From Flavobacterium geliluteum (lineage in GTDB: Bacteria > Bacteroidota > Bacteroidia > Flavobacteriales > Flavobacteriaceae): DNA of 64,000 nucleotides. This document shows positions 28,801 through 36,173 of the stretch, one piece after another. A program made the position numbers and the translations under genes. The stretch is from contig NZ_JAGFBV010000010.1 in assembly GCF_017948595.1 (NCBI RefSeq), positions 61,746-125,745 on the forward strand, read 5' to 3'. Positions within the stretch are counted from its first letter, which is position 1, and each line of letters begins with the position of its first letter. Below the pieces are notes generated by a model. It worked only from the letters and a program-made list of their open reading frames with translations. It was not told where the DNA came from and made no database searches.

Positions 28801-29678
28801 ATGATTATGCGGCTTATAATGCGCTGGGCGGAATCAAAGCGCAATCTGGTGGGGAAATTCCGAATGGTAAAGTTGTATCAGGCCAGTCTTTTTTGGTTAC
28901 TGCAATGGCTAATGGAACTGTCTTTTTTGATAATAGTATGCGAATAGCAGCAGCCGATCAAAACAATCAATTTTTTAAAACCTCAAAACCGAACAAAGCA
29001 ACTTCTGAAAAGAGGAGAATATGGCTTAATTTGGACAGCAATAAAGGTGCTTTCAAACAAATTTTGTTAGGATATGCCTCAGATGCTTCTAATGGTTATG
29101 ACGGAAAATATGATGAGCCAAGCGCTAATACCAATGCTTTTGTTGATTTTTACAGCATTAATGAAGGGAAGAATTTCGTTATTCAGGCGAGAGGTCTTCC
29201 ATTTGAAACTTCAGATGTGATTCCGTTAGGCTATCAAACATCTGTCGAAGAAAATTTTACGATTACTTTAGATCAAAAAGATGCTTTTTTTGAAAAGAAA
29301 AGTGTGTATCTGCAAGACAAAAAACTAAATGTTATTTGCAATCTAAAAGAAAAACCATACACTTTTGTCTCTCAAAAAGGAATTTTTAACGACCGTTTTG
29401 TATTGCGGTTTGCAGAGAAAACTTTGGCTATAAATACGTTTGAAAAAACGAAAAATACTTTAATTATTTATCAATCTCAAAAAGAAATTATTGTAGAATC
29501 TTTCGATTTCAATATTCAAAAAATTCTCGTGTATGATGGGTTAGGAAGATTGATTTTCGAACAACAAACCAACCAAAACAAGGTTGTTGTTTCTAATCTG
29601 AAGCCTAGAAATCAAGTTTTAATTTTTAAAATAAAAAAAGAAGGAGGTAAAATACAGACACAAAAAATAGTATTCTGA
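25854..29678 (+). CDS. Delta-60 repeat beta-propeller protein with T9SS module
   Basis: The protein has 1274 residues with a signal peptide ending STQAQQ. Residues ~30-745 contain about 13 tandem delta-60 repeats. Each has the pattern AIAxQxDGKIIVGGxFTxF then RLVRLNxDGxxDxxF, which folds into beta-propeller blades. The rest is the same C-terminal module as the large neighbours, but more diverged: TTWSHNSWSRG, RLDYTYWSSPV, GNPYPSAID, KFWTHNTGIAPNG, LGYASDASNGYDGKYDE, then the sorting domain (ILVYDGLGRLIFEQ). It should be exported by T9SS. Its function is unknown; propellers of this kind are usually binding scaffolds. The gene ends at a bidirectional hairpin shared with bioB. Confidence 0.88.
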   Translation: MKKLVVVAVFACCLFSKSTQAQQGKIDPTFNTYDNGLIGDGFDNTVRAIALQADGNLIVGGDFLNFNGGSFPYLQRINPDGEIDTGFNLNGNFNNKVYAIAIQPNGKIIVGGSFTAFSGNSVNRLVRLNQDGSLDAAFSTASGLNNIVYDIDLYPDGSAIVVGSFTKFGDSTASRIAKILPDGTLDASFSTGVGANSLIEKVIIQPDGKIILAGTFTKFNNQNKNSMVRLNQDGSIDDGFNIGDGFDNKVTAFDLQTDGKIVVVGTFLHYNGVAVNRMVRLLPDGMIDSGFQSGSGFGDDTLYTVKIDDNGNIMVGGAFTGSYKGIAVNRLVFLNPDGTLKSDFDIGAGPASSSVLTLAKSADDFWFVGGSFSAFEGQNQGRLAKIDSGGVLDVGFLTPGVGFDNSVLKILPLENEECMVFGSFSKFNNHPSSRIARLLEDGSSDSNFNVGNSGANNTIRNAVQQKDGKIIIAGNFTTYNGNLCSRLARILPNGDFDATFDTGTAANSIVYALAIQPDQKIIVAGNFTKFNNQTVGRIVRLMPDGSTDTSFNTGLGADAIIDVIAIQQDGKILAGGRFSTFNGVLSPHIVRLNADGTIDTDFAVGAGFDKNVYAIAFQSDDKIIVGGSFLTYKGVLQKRITRLLPNGNLDLSFESGSGFSKGDVRAILIQPNDRILVGGTFSGTFNGVQSFRILRTLSTGARDTAFESYLNSTLFAMTLTTNQKLLIGGNFNSVSGSAKHRIARLYLCTDGTTWSHNSWSRGFPSAGKELYFEDDYASLTTTNACSCAIDSGKIVTLLADNSLSLTYNYTGAGTLVLENSASLYQSDNDITNTGMVHLKRITPPIRRLDYTYWSSPVHDFKLGDVSPETLPDKLLSFSGKWIYEDKESSMKNAIGYAIRGPQSYSTTEAQTYTAVFKGVPNNGTINGETVSEGKKYLVGNPYPSAIDADVFLQKNAFLGGTIKFWTHNTGIAPNGKFYVYSSDDYAAYNALGGIKAQSGGEIPNGKVVSGQSFLVTAMANGTVFFDNSMRIAAADQNNQFFKTSKPNKATSEKRRIWLNLDSNKGAFKQILLGYASDASNGYDGKYDEPSANTNAFVDFYSINEGKNFVIQARGLPFETSDVIPLGYQTSVEENFTITLDQKDAFFEKKSVYLQDKKLNVICNLKEKPYTFVSQKGIFNDRFVLRFAEKTLAINTFEKTKNTLIIYQSQKEIIVESFDFNIQKILVYDGLGRLIFEQQTNQNKVVVSNLKPRNQVLIFKIKKEGGKIQTQKIVF

Positions 29679-29717
29679 CGGAATATCAATCCTTTTTATT
29701 TTTATATTTAAATCAAA

Positions 29718-29751
29718 AAAAATGCTTTTGATACGAGTCAAAAGCATTTTT
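29718..29751. terminator. Bidirectional terminator between the delta-60 gene and bioB
   Basis: AAAAATGCTTTTGA (29718-29731) pairs perfectly with TCAAAAGCATTTTT (29738-29751). A and T tracts lie on both sides. Confidence 0.85.
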
Positions 29752-29771
29752 GTTAATAGTAAAAGTATTTT

Positions 29772-30860
29772 TTAAGCTTTTGTTTTTCCAGAAGCTTCAA
29801 GGTTTCTTTCGATTGTATGCCCTGGTCGGGACCATTTTGGTTTTTCGCCCAATGGAGCGAATTGAGAATCCTCAGCTTCTACAGTTTGTGGCTGCGAAAC
29901 TTTGGTAAAAGGTTTTTGTGGAATCAATCCTAACATTTCAAACATTTTCATGTCTTCCTGCACATCAGGATTGGGAGTGGTTAATAATTTGTCTCCGGCA
30001 AAAATAGAATTGGCACCCGCAAAGAAACACATTGCCTGACCTTCTCTGCTCATGTTTGTTCTTCCTGCAGACAAACGTACCTGAGTATCTGGCATTACAA
30101 TTCTCGTGGTGGCAACCATACGAATCATTTCCCAGATTTCAACTGGTTTTTCTTCTTCCATCGGAGTTCCTTCAACGGCAACTAATGCATTGATCGGCAC
30201 TGATTCTGGTTGTGGATTTAAGGTAGAAAGTGCCACAAGCATTCCTGCTCTGTCTTCGATACTTTCTCCCATGCCGATAATTCCTCCGCTACAAACCGTA
30301 ACATTGGTTTTACGAACATTTTCTATAGTTTGCAAACGGTCTTCAAAACCGCGTGTCGAAATAACATCTTTATAATATTCTTCAGAAGTATCTAAGTTGT
30401 GATTATACGCATACAAACCTGCTTCTGCCAAACGTTGCGCCTGATTTTCGGTAATCATACCTAAAGTACAACAAACTTCCATGTCTAGTTTGTTTATGGT
30501 ACGAACCATCTCTAGAACTTGGTCAAATTCTTCCCCGTCTTTTACGTTTCTCCAGGCAGCTCCCATACAAACACGAGAAGATCCGCTAGATTTTGCACGC
30601 AAAGCTTGTGCTTTTACCTGACTCACGCTCATCAAGTCATTTCCTTCTACTCCAGTATTGTAACGTGCTGCCTGCGGACAATAACCACAGTCTTCAGGGC
30701 AGCCTCCCGTTTTGATGGATAATAAAGTAGAAACCTGAACCACATTCGGGTCATGTTTTTCTCTGTGAATTGTGGCTGCTTCATACAGCAAATCCATCAA
30801 GGGTTTATTATATATGGCGATTATTTCGTCTTTGGTCCAATTGTGTTTTCTAATGCTCAT
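29772..30860 (-). CDS. bioB: Biotin synthase
   Basis: BioB is a radical-SAM enzyme that inserts sulfur into dethiobiotin, the last step of biotin synthesis. The cluster motif CX3CX2C is Cys54, Cys58 and Cys61 in GGCPEDCGYCPQ. Other BioB signatures are CMGAAWRN, YNHNLDTS, CSGGIIGMGE and RLSAGRTNMS with the conserved arginine. An upstream in-frame start at 30884 would overlap the -7 promoter element at 30882-30889, so the ATG at 30860 is chosen, giving 362 residues. It stands alone on the minus strand, about 19 kb from bioA and bioD. Confidence 0.97.
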   Translation of the reverse strand: MSIRKHNWTKDEIIAIYNKPLMDLLYEAATIHREKHDPNVVQVSTLLSIKTGGCPEDCGYCPQAARYNTGVEGNDLMSVSQVKAQALRAKSSGSSRVCMGAAWRNVKDGEEFDQVLEMVRTINKLDMEVCCTLGMITENQAQRLAEAGLYAYNHNLDTSEEYYKDVISTRGFEDRLQTIENVRKTNVTVCSGGIIGMGESIEDRAGMLVALSTLNPQPESVPINALVAVEGTPMEEEKPVEIWEMIRMVATTRIVMPDTQVRLSAGRTNMSREGQAMCFFAGANSIFAGDKLLTTPNPDVQEDMKMFEMLGLIPQKPFTKVSQPQTVEAEDSQFAPLGEKPKWSRPGHTIERNLEASGKTKA

Positions 30861-30881
30861 TGATACATTTTTTTGATGCTT

Positions 30882-30912
30882 CAAAAGTAGTCAAATTGTT
30901 CTAATCAACCAA
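30882..30912 (-). promoter_or_regulatory. Promoter of bioB
   Basis: On the minus strand TTG (30912-30910) is followed after 20 bp by TACTTTTG (30889-30882). Transcription would begin near 30876, which excludes the longer bioB start. Confidence 0.6.
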
Positions 30913-30960
30913 TCGTGAATTTCTTAAATAAATATTTGTTAGTTATTTTTAAAAAAGAAA

Positions 30961-31003
30961 CACTTTAAAATCATAAAATTGTATTTTTTATGATTTTAAA
31001 GTG
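30961..31003 (-). terminator. Terminator of the small membrane-protein gene
   Basis: Eighteen-base arms 30961-30978 and 30986-31003 pair perfectly and are followed, on the minus strand, by a T-rich stretch. Confidence 0.8.
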
Positions 31004-31030
31004 CTTAAAAGCTATTTTTATTTTAGAAAA

Positions 31031-31468
31031 TTAATCGGCAGCGTATTTGTTATTCCAATACAGCATGAGCATCATTGTCACAATTACTGAGGAAGCAATT
31101 CCTTCAAAAAACAAGCAGATGCAATAAGCGGTTACAGAAGGATCTCCGCCAAATAAAAAGGTTTCCGAAAGCGATTTTACATAAGCATCTCCGCCTCGAG
31201 CATAACTGTAAATCAAGAGACCTAACACGCTCATCGAAACGCCAACTACAGAAGTTGCCATTGCCGATACAGCATTCGATACAAAATTGGTTTCTCCTTC
31301 AAGAAGGTTCATTTGTAATGTTTTATTGACTCCCCAAAAGATAAAAAACACGTTTAAGGTACGCAGGTAAAACAAATCGGCAAGGCCCAATACATTCATT
31401 AATAAAAAATAAAGGCCAATTCCGAGGAAAATTAAAAAGCCATTGAGGATTTCTTTAGGTAGTTTCAT
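31031..31468 (-). CDS. Four-helix membrane protein, unknown
   Basis: The 145-residue protein has about four membrane segments: LNGFLIFLGIGLYFLLMNVLG, a segment at LRTLNVFFIFWGV, AMATSVVGVSMSVLGLLIYSY, and FFEGIASSVIVTMMLMLYW. No catalytic motif or known family is recognised. It stands alone between bioB and ribF with its own terminator and a strong inverted repeat upstream (31494-31535). Confidence 0.65.
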   Translation of the reverse strand: MKLPKEILNGFLIFLGIGLYFLLMNVLGLADLFYLRTLNVFFIFWGVNKTLQMNLLEGETNFVSNAVSAMATSVVGVSMSVLGLLIYSYARGGDAYVKSLSETFLFGGDPSVTAYCICLFFEGIASSVIVTMMLMLYWNNKYAAD

Positions 31469-31493
31469 AGTGGTTATTTTTTAAAGAAGTTAA

Positions 31494-31535
31494 TAGTAAA
31501 GATTTGACATAGAGCTGTCTATGTCAAATTTACTA
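31494..31535. promoter_or_regulatory. Long inverted repeat between ribF and the membrane-protein gene
   Basis: Left arm 31494-31513 (TAGTAAAGATTTGACATAGA) pairs with right arm 31518-31535 (TCTATGTCAAATTTACTA), with one small bulge and a 4-nt loop. It lacks a T tract on either side. It could be the ribF terminator or an operator for the gene starting at 31468. Confidence 0.55.
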
Positions 31536-31587
31536 AAAAAATAGCTACAATGATTTAAAAATAAAGAAAAGTACGATTTGAAGTTCT

Positions 31588-32517
31588 TTAGACTTGACTT
31601 ACAAAGTCTAAAGCTGCGATTTTGTCCTGATTTAACTGCTCTTTTAGTTGCTCAACCGAGTCGAATTTTTGCTCTTCCCGAAGATATTGTAACAATGAAA
31701 CTTCGATTTTTTTGCCGTAAATAGTGTCATTAAAATCAAAAAGATGTACTTCGATGGTTTGCTTTTGTCCGTCTACCGTGGGGTTAAAGCCAATGTTCAT
31801 CATTCCAAAAATCTCTTTTTGGTCTACAATTGCTTTTACCACATAAACACCATTTTTAGGAATTAGTTTGTAATCTTCTTCAATTTTGATGTTGGCTGTC
31901 GGGAAACCAATCGTTCTGCCCAGTTGTTTTCCTTTTACCACCTCGCCCGAAAAAAAGTACTGATATCCGAGATAATCATTGGCCAAAGCCATATTGCCTT
32001 CTTGTAAAGCGGTGCGGATTTTGGTAGAACTCACCGAAACATCTTGAATTTCCTGTGCCGAAATTTGCTCGACTTCAAAACCATATTCTACTCCAAAAGC
32101 GATTAAATTATCAATATTGGCAGTTCTGTTTCGGCCAAAACGATGGTCGTAACCAATAATTATTTTATGAATGTGAAATTGATCTACCAAAATAGAATGT
32201 ACAAATTCTTCGGCGGTTAGTCTGGAAAAACTTTCATCAAACGGATGAATAACAAGGTTTTCGATTCCGGTTTGCTCCAGAAGTTTGGTTTTTTCGGTTA
32301 TCGTATTAAGAAGTCTGATCTCTGATTTGTCCTGCAAAACCATTCGCGGATGCGGAAAAAAAGTAAGAACCAGGCTTTCGTACTTGCCGTTTTCGGTATT
32401 TTGAGTGATTCGTTCTAAGATTTTTTTATGGCCAATATGTACGCCATCAAAGGTGCCAAGAGTTAAAATTGTTTTCTTGGTTGACCGAAAGTCGTTTATA
32501 GAATGAAAGAGCTTCAA
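31588..32517 (-). CDS. ribF: Bifunctional riboflavin kinase / FAD synthetase
   Basis: The 309-residue protein converts riboflavin to FMN and then FAD. The N-terminal nucleotidyltransferase has LTLGTFDGVHIGHKKIL and IIGYDHRFGRNRTANI near residue 120. The C-terminal kinase domain has GRTIGFPTANIKI near residue 200 and NIGFNPTVDGQ near 245. Both halves are complete. The start codon is TTG at 32517. A -7 element (TAAATTTG) lies just upstream on the minus strand at 32546-32539. Confidence 0.96.
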   Translation of the reverse strand: MKLFHSINDFRSTKKTILTLGTFDGVHIGHKKILERITQNTENGKYESLVLTFFPHPRMVLQDKSEIRLLNTITEKTKLLEQTGIENLVIHPFDESFSRLTAEEFVHSILVDQFHIHKIIIGYDHRFGRNRTANIDNLIAFGVEYGFEVEQISAQEIQDVSVSSTKIRTALQEGNMALANDYLGYQYFFSGEVVKGKQLGRTIGFPTANIKIEEDYKLIPKNGVYVVKAIVDQKEIFGMMNIGFNPTVDGQKQTIEVHLFDFNDTIYGKKIEVSLLQYLREEQKFDSVEQLKEQLNQDKIAALDFVSQV

Positions 32518-32538
32518 AGCAAGTTATTTAAGATGTTG

Positions 32539-32546
32539 CAAATTTA
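32539..32546 (-). promoter_or_regulatory. -7 element of ribF
   Basis: TAAATTTG on the minus strand, 21 bp upstream of the TTG start; no clear -33 partner. Confidence 0.45.
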
Positions 32547-32660
32547 TACTATCTATTTTAAATCTAATAATAACCCGAATTGATTTTTGCTATTTTAATT
32601 TAATTTTAAAAAAAAATGAAGAACTCGTCGACAAAATCGTATTAAACGTCGTATATCTAT

Positions 32661-32689
32661 TTGAATTTAATTTAATTCGTTTATTTTTG
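32661..32689 (+). promoter_or_regulatory. Promoter of the T9SS metalloprotease
   Basis: TTG (32661-32663), then 18 bp, then TATTTTTG (32682-32689). The -7 element overlaps an in-frame upstream ATG at 32687, so the ATG at 32711 is the likely start. Confidence 0.6.
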
Positions 32690-32710
32690 ATCAATTATAA
32701 TTTTTCGGTT

Positions 32711-35389
32711 ATGAAAAAAGCGTTACTCTTTGTTTTAGTTATTTTCAATTTTACGCAACTTCAGGCTCAAAACAATGAGCTTTGGCAAAGGGTTGGCGGA
32801 AGTGTTGCAACGGCCAAAGGTCAATCTGACACAGACGATAGAAAGCTGTATTATAAACTGAATGATACATTTTTGAAGGAAAAATTAGCCGCCACTTTTG
32901 CTTTAAAAGATGATAAAATTACTACGGTAGTTACTTTTCCTAATGCTCACGGAGTTTTAGAGCGTTTTATGGTTTGGGAAGCGTCAAATTTTGCCCCGGA
33001 ATTACAAGCAAAATATCCCGATATTAGAGCTTATGCAGGTGTCGGAATAGATGATAAAAATGCAAAAATTAATTTTAGTATGTCGCCACTGGGTTTGCAA
33101 ACAATGGTAATTCGTGCTACTGAAAATAATGAATTTATAGAAAACAATATTGCTGATCAGTCTCAATATGTAGTTTTTACTTCAAAAGATACTAATTTTT
33201 CTAAATCTGCTTTGATTTGCTCAACAGTTGATAGTTTCAATTCGATTTCAAAGAAAACAAGCACTGCAAAAACCACTGCAAATAATAAAGTTTTTAAGAC
33301 GTTGCGATTGGCGTTGTCATGTACTGGCGAATATGCTCAGTATTATGGCGGAACAAAAGCAGGAGCTTTGGCTGGTATGAATGCTACAATGACCCGGGTA
33401 AACGGAATTTTTAATAAAGATTTGGCTTTAAACTTGATTTTAATTGCTAATAATGATGCTGTAATTTTTACTACTGCTTCTTCTGATCCTTATTCAAATG
33501 CTTCTTCTGGTGCAAATGGTGCATGGAATAATGAGGTACAGACCACATTAACCAATTTTATTGGAAACAGCGCGTATGATATTGGTCATTTATTTGGCGG
33601 TTCTGGCGGCGGCGGAAATTCCGGTTGTATTGGTTGCGTTTGTGTTGATCCTACAGCTTCTTTTCCAAATGCAAAAGGTAGTGCTTACACCTCGCCTTCG
33701 GATGCAAAACCACAAGGTGATACTTTTGATATCGATTATGTGGCTCACGAAATGGGGCACCAATTAGGTGGCAATCATACTTTTTCTTTTGATGGTTCTG
33801 AGCGGACAGATGTAAATGTAGAGCCCGGAAGTGGTTCTACAATTATGGCTTACGCCGGAATTACCGATGATTATGATGTTCAAGGGGCTTCAGACGATTA
33901 TTTTGCGTACGCTAGTATTTTGCAAATACAAGATAATTTGGCAACCAAAAGTTGTCCTGTTAGCACCAGTATTGCTAACAATCCTCCCGTTATCAACGCT
34001 GGTGCGGACTATACGATTCCGAAAGAAACTGCTTTTGTGCTTACAGGCACAGGTTCTGATCCCGAAGGTGATACAATTACGTATTGTTGGGAACAAAATG
34101 ATTCGGCTACTACCACTTCTGCAGACAACAGCAGAACGTATCTTACCAAGCCAGATGGGCCCATGTTTCGCTCTTTTGCGCCAACAAATACGCCTGTTAG
34201 ATATATGCCAAGCCTTAGTTCTGTTGTGCAAAACAGGTTGAGCACTCCTTGGGAGTCTGTTTCCTTAATTGCCAAAACAATGCGTTTTACGCTTACCGGC
34301 CGTGATAATGCCGCACAAGGTACTGCGCAAACCAATACCGATTTGATGTTGGTAACCGTCAATCCGTCAACGGGACCATTTGCGGTTACATCCCAAAACA
34401 CAGACAATATTAGCTGGGCAAATTCAAGCCAGCAGTTAGTAACTTGGGCGGTAAACAACACGACGACTTTAGCAGGTTCTTCATCAGTAAATATTAAGCT
34501 TTCTACCGATGGTGGACTGACTTTTTCTACCGTTTTGGCTTCTAATACTCCAAATGATGGCTCAGAAGTAATAACGGTTCCCGCAGATGTAAAAGCAACC
34601 AATTGCAGGATTTTAATCGAGCCAACAGCCAATATTTATTATGCGGTAAATGGCAAACCGTTTTCTGTCGGGTATACTTCTGTAACAAATTGTAATTCGT
34701 ATAGTTTTGGAAACTCATTTTCGATTCCAAACAGCAACAATTTTACTGTAAGGACCATTACTGTTCCTGCATCTGCACAAAAAATTTCAGATGTAAATGT
34801 TTCAGTAAATGTTACGCACGCCAGCCTGTCTGATTTAGAGTTTCAAATGGTAAGTCCGCAAGGAACGGTAGTAAAACTACTTTATAAAACATGTGCGGCA
34901 AGTACGAATCAGAATTTCTTAATGCAATTTGATGATTCCGGAACAGCTTTAGATTGTACTGTGGCAACATCTCAAACAGTACTTCCTTTTGAATCTTTGG
35001 GTGTTTTTACGGGAGAAAATCTTCAGGGAACCTGGACTTTTAGAGTTCGTGATCTTGTATCGGGAACATCGGGTACAATAAATGCCGTTTCTCTAAATAT
35101 TTGCGATCAGACGTATACTTTGGGAACAAAAGAAATAGATAATATCAATTTTGTGCTTTATCCAAATCCTAATAAAGGAAATTTCACTGTTCAGTTTTCG
35201 AGTGACTCTATTAACGAAGTTAAAATTTTTGTGCACGATATTTTGGGCAAAAAGCTGTACGAAAAGACTTTTGAACGTACTTCTGTTTTTAGTCAGGAGA
35301 TTCAAATGCCAATTACTAATGCTGGTGTGTATCTCGTAACTGTCCTCGAGGGAGATAAAAAAACAGTCAAAAAAATAATTGTCAATTAA
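32711..35389 (+). CDS. T9SS-secreted reprolysin-like metalloprotease
   Basis: Taken from the ATG at 32711 the protein has 892 residues and a signal peptide ending TQLQAQ. A propeptide-like region is followed by a metzincin catalytic domain with the complete zinc motif HEMGHQLGGNH (about residues 346-356) and a downstream methionine in SGSTIMAYAG, the Met-turn. Next come an Ig-like or PKD-like stretch (VINAGADYTIPKETAFVLTG), then a P-domain (ISDVNVSVNVTHASLSDLEF ... LQGTWTFRVRD). The C-terminus is a classical type A T9SS sorting domain (LYPNPNKGNFTV ... GVYLVTVLEG, KKIIVN). It should be secreted across the outer membrane as an endopeptidase. Its sorting domain differs from that of the 13-30 kb array. 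Confidence 0.93.
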   Translation: MKKALLFVLVIFNFTQLQAQNNELWQRVGGSVATAKGQSDTDDRKLYYKLNDTFLKEKLAATFALKDDKITTVVTFPNAHGVLERFMVWEASNFAPELQAKYPDIRAYAGVGIDDKNAKINFSMSPLGLQTMVIRATENNEFIENNIADQSQYVVFTSKDTNFSKSALICSTVDSFNSISKKTSTAKTTANNKVFKTLRLALSCTGEYAQYYGGTKAGALAGMNATMTRVNGIFNKDLALNLILIANNDAVIFTTASSDPYSNASSGANGAWNNEVQTTLTNFIGNSAYDIGHLFGGSGGGGNSGCIGCVCVDPTASFPNAKGSAYTSPSDAKPQGDTFDIDYVAHEMGHQLGGNHTFSFDGSERTDVNVEPGSGSTIMAYAGITDDYDVQGASDDYFAYASILQIQDNLATKSCPVSTSIANNPPVINAGADYTIPKETAFVLTGTGSDPEGDTITYCWEQNDSATTTSADNSRTYLTKPDGPMFRSFAPTNTPVRYMPSLSSVVQNRLSTPWESVSLIAKTMRFTLTGRDNAAQGTAQTNTDLMLVTVNPSTGPFAVTSQNTDNISWANSSQQLVTWAVNNTTTLAGSSSVNIKLSTDGGLTFSTVLASNTPNDGSEVITVPADVKATNCRILIEPTANIYYAVNGKPFSVGYTSVTNCNSYSFGNSFSIPNSNNFTVRTITVPASAQKISDVNVSVNVTHASLSDLEFQMVSPQGTVVKLLYKTCAASTNQNFLMQFDDSGTALDCTVATSQTVLPFESLGVFTGENLQGTWTFRVRDLVSGTSGTINAVSLNICDQTYTLGTKEIDNINFVLYPNPNKGNFTVQFSSDSINEVKIFVHDILGKKLYEKTFERTSVFSQEIQMPITNAGVYLVTVLEGDKKTVKKIIVN

Positions 35390-35395
35390 ATTTTT

Positions 35396-36075
35396 TTAAT
35401 GAGCTATTGCCATGCAGGCGATACTAATTTTGGCTCCGGGAATTTTTAGCAGTGCTCTCGAGCAGGCTTCAAGAGTGGCGCCAGTCGTGATTACGTCGTC
35501 TATGATCAAAAAATGTTTGTCGTGGTTTTCTGCCTTCAAAATCACATCAAAAATATTTTCTATGTTCTGGATCTTCCTAAAAGGTTTTTCTTAGACTGTG
35601 TTTTTGAATATTTTTTTCGATATAAAATCGAATCATCGTATTTTATTTTTAAGGCATCAGATAACGCTTTTCCAAAAGTAGTGACTTGGTTGTAGCCTCT
35701 TTCTTTTCGCTTTTTTTGATGTAACGGAACCGGAATAATCATATCAAAAGGAGTTTCTGCGTGGGCAAGTTTTAAATCTTCGCCATACCAATTTCCTAAA
35801 ACTGTTCCGATTTCTTCCATGCCTTTGTATTTTAAGTTGTGAATGAGTTCCTGAACGATTCCTTTTTTATTAAAATACAAAAAAGCAGATGCATGCTGGA
35901 TTTCTATTTTACCATAAAATTTTTTTACCGCTTCGTTTTCAGGATCCAAATGATATTGAGTCAATGGCATTTCATGACGACAATGGCTGCAAAACACTAT
36001 TTCATTGGTCGTCAAAAGTGTGCGGCATCCGGCACAAACTTTAGGAAAAAACAGGTCAATAATATATTTAAACAC
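35396..36075 (-). pseudogene. comF: ComF family protein, frameshifted
   Basis: The first part (GTG at 36075) encodes a ComF N-terminus with zinc-binding cysteines (CAGC, CSHC), then IIPVPLHQKKRKERGYNQ, the family signature, up to LLGRSRT, where a TAG at 35562-35560 stops it. One base shift later the frame continues NIENIFDVILKAEN ... FLIIDDVITTGATLEAC, the phosphoribosyltransferase motif of ComF, and ends at a TAA at 35398-35396. The total is one base short of a multiple of three, so a single base was lost near 35565-35580. ComF supports DNA uptake in naturally competent bacteria. It is a broken gene or a sequence error; no long homopolymer is present at the site. Confidence 0.85.
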
Positions 36076-36158
36076 AAATAAGAAGAATTTAGTTACAAAA
36101 ATACAAAAATCACGCCTTCAAACTTTATTATTTTTCTTTTTTTTAAACGTACTTTTTA

Positions 36159-36166
36159 TATTTTTG
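36159..36166 (+). promoter_or_regulatory. -7 element of glyS
   Basis: TATTTTTG ends eight bases before the ATG, so the transcript would have almost no leader. Confidence 0.5.
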
Positions 36167-36173
36167 CATCACT

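Noticed and set aside
30861..30884. Longer bioB start at 30884
   Set aside because: The codon overlaps the predicted -7 element, and the extra eight residues are not part of the conserved protein.
33890..34632. Long minus-strand open frames inside the metalloprotease gene
   Set aside because: They lie opposite conserved coding sequence with clear protein motifs and have no start context or recognisable product.
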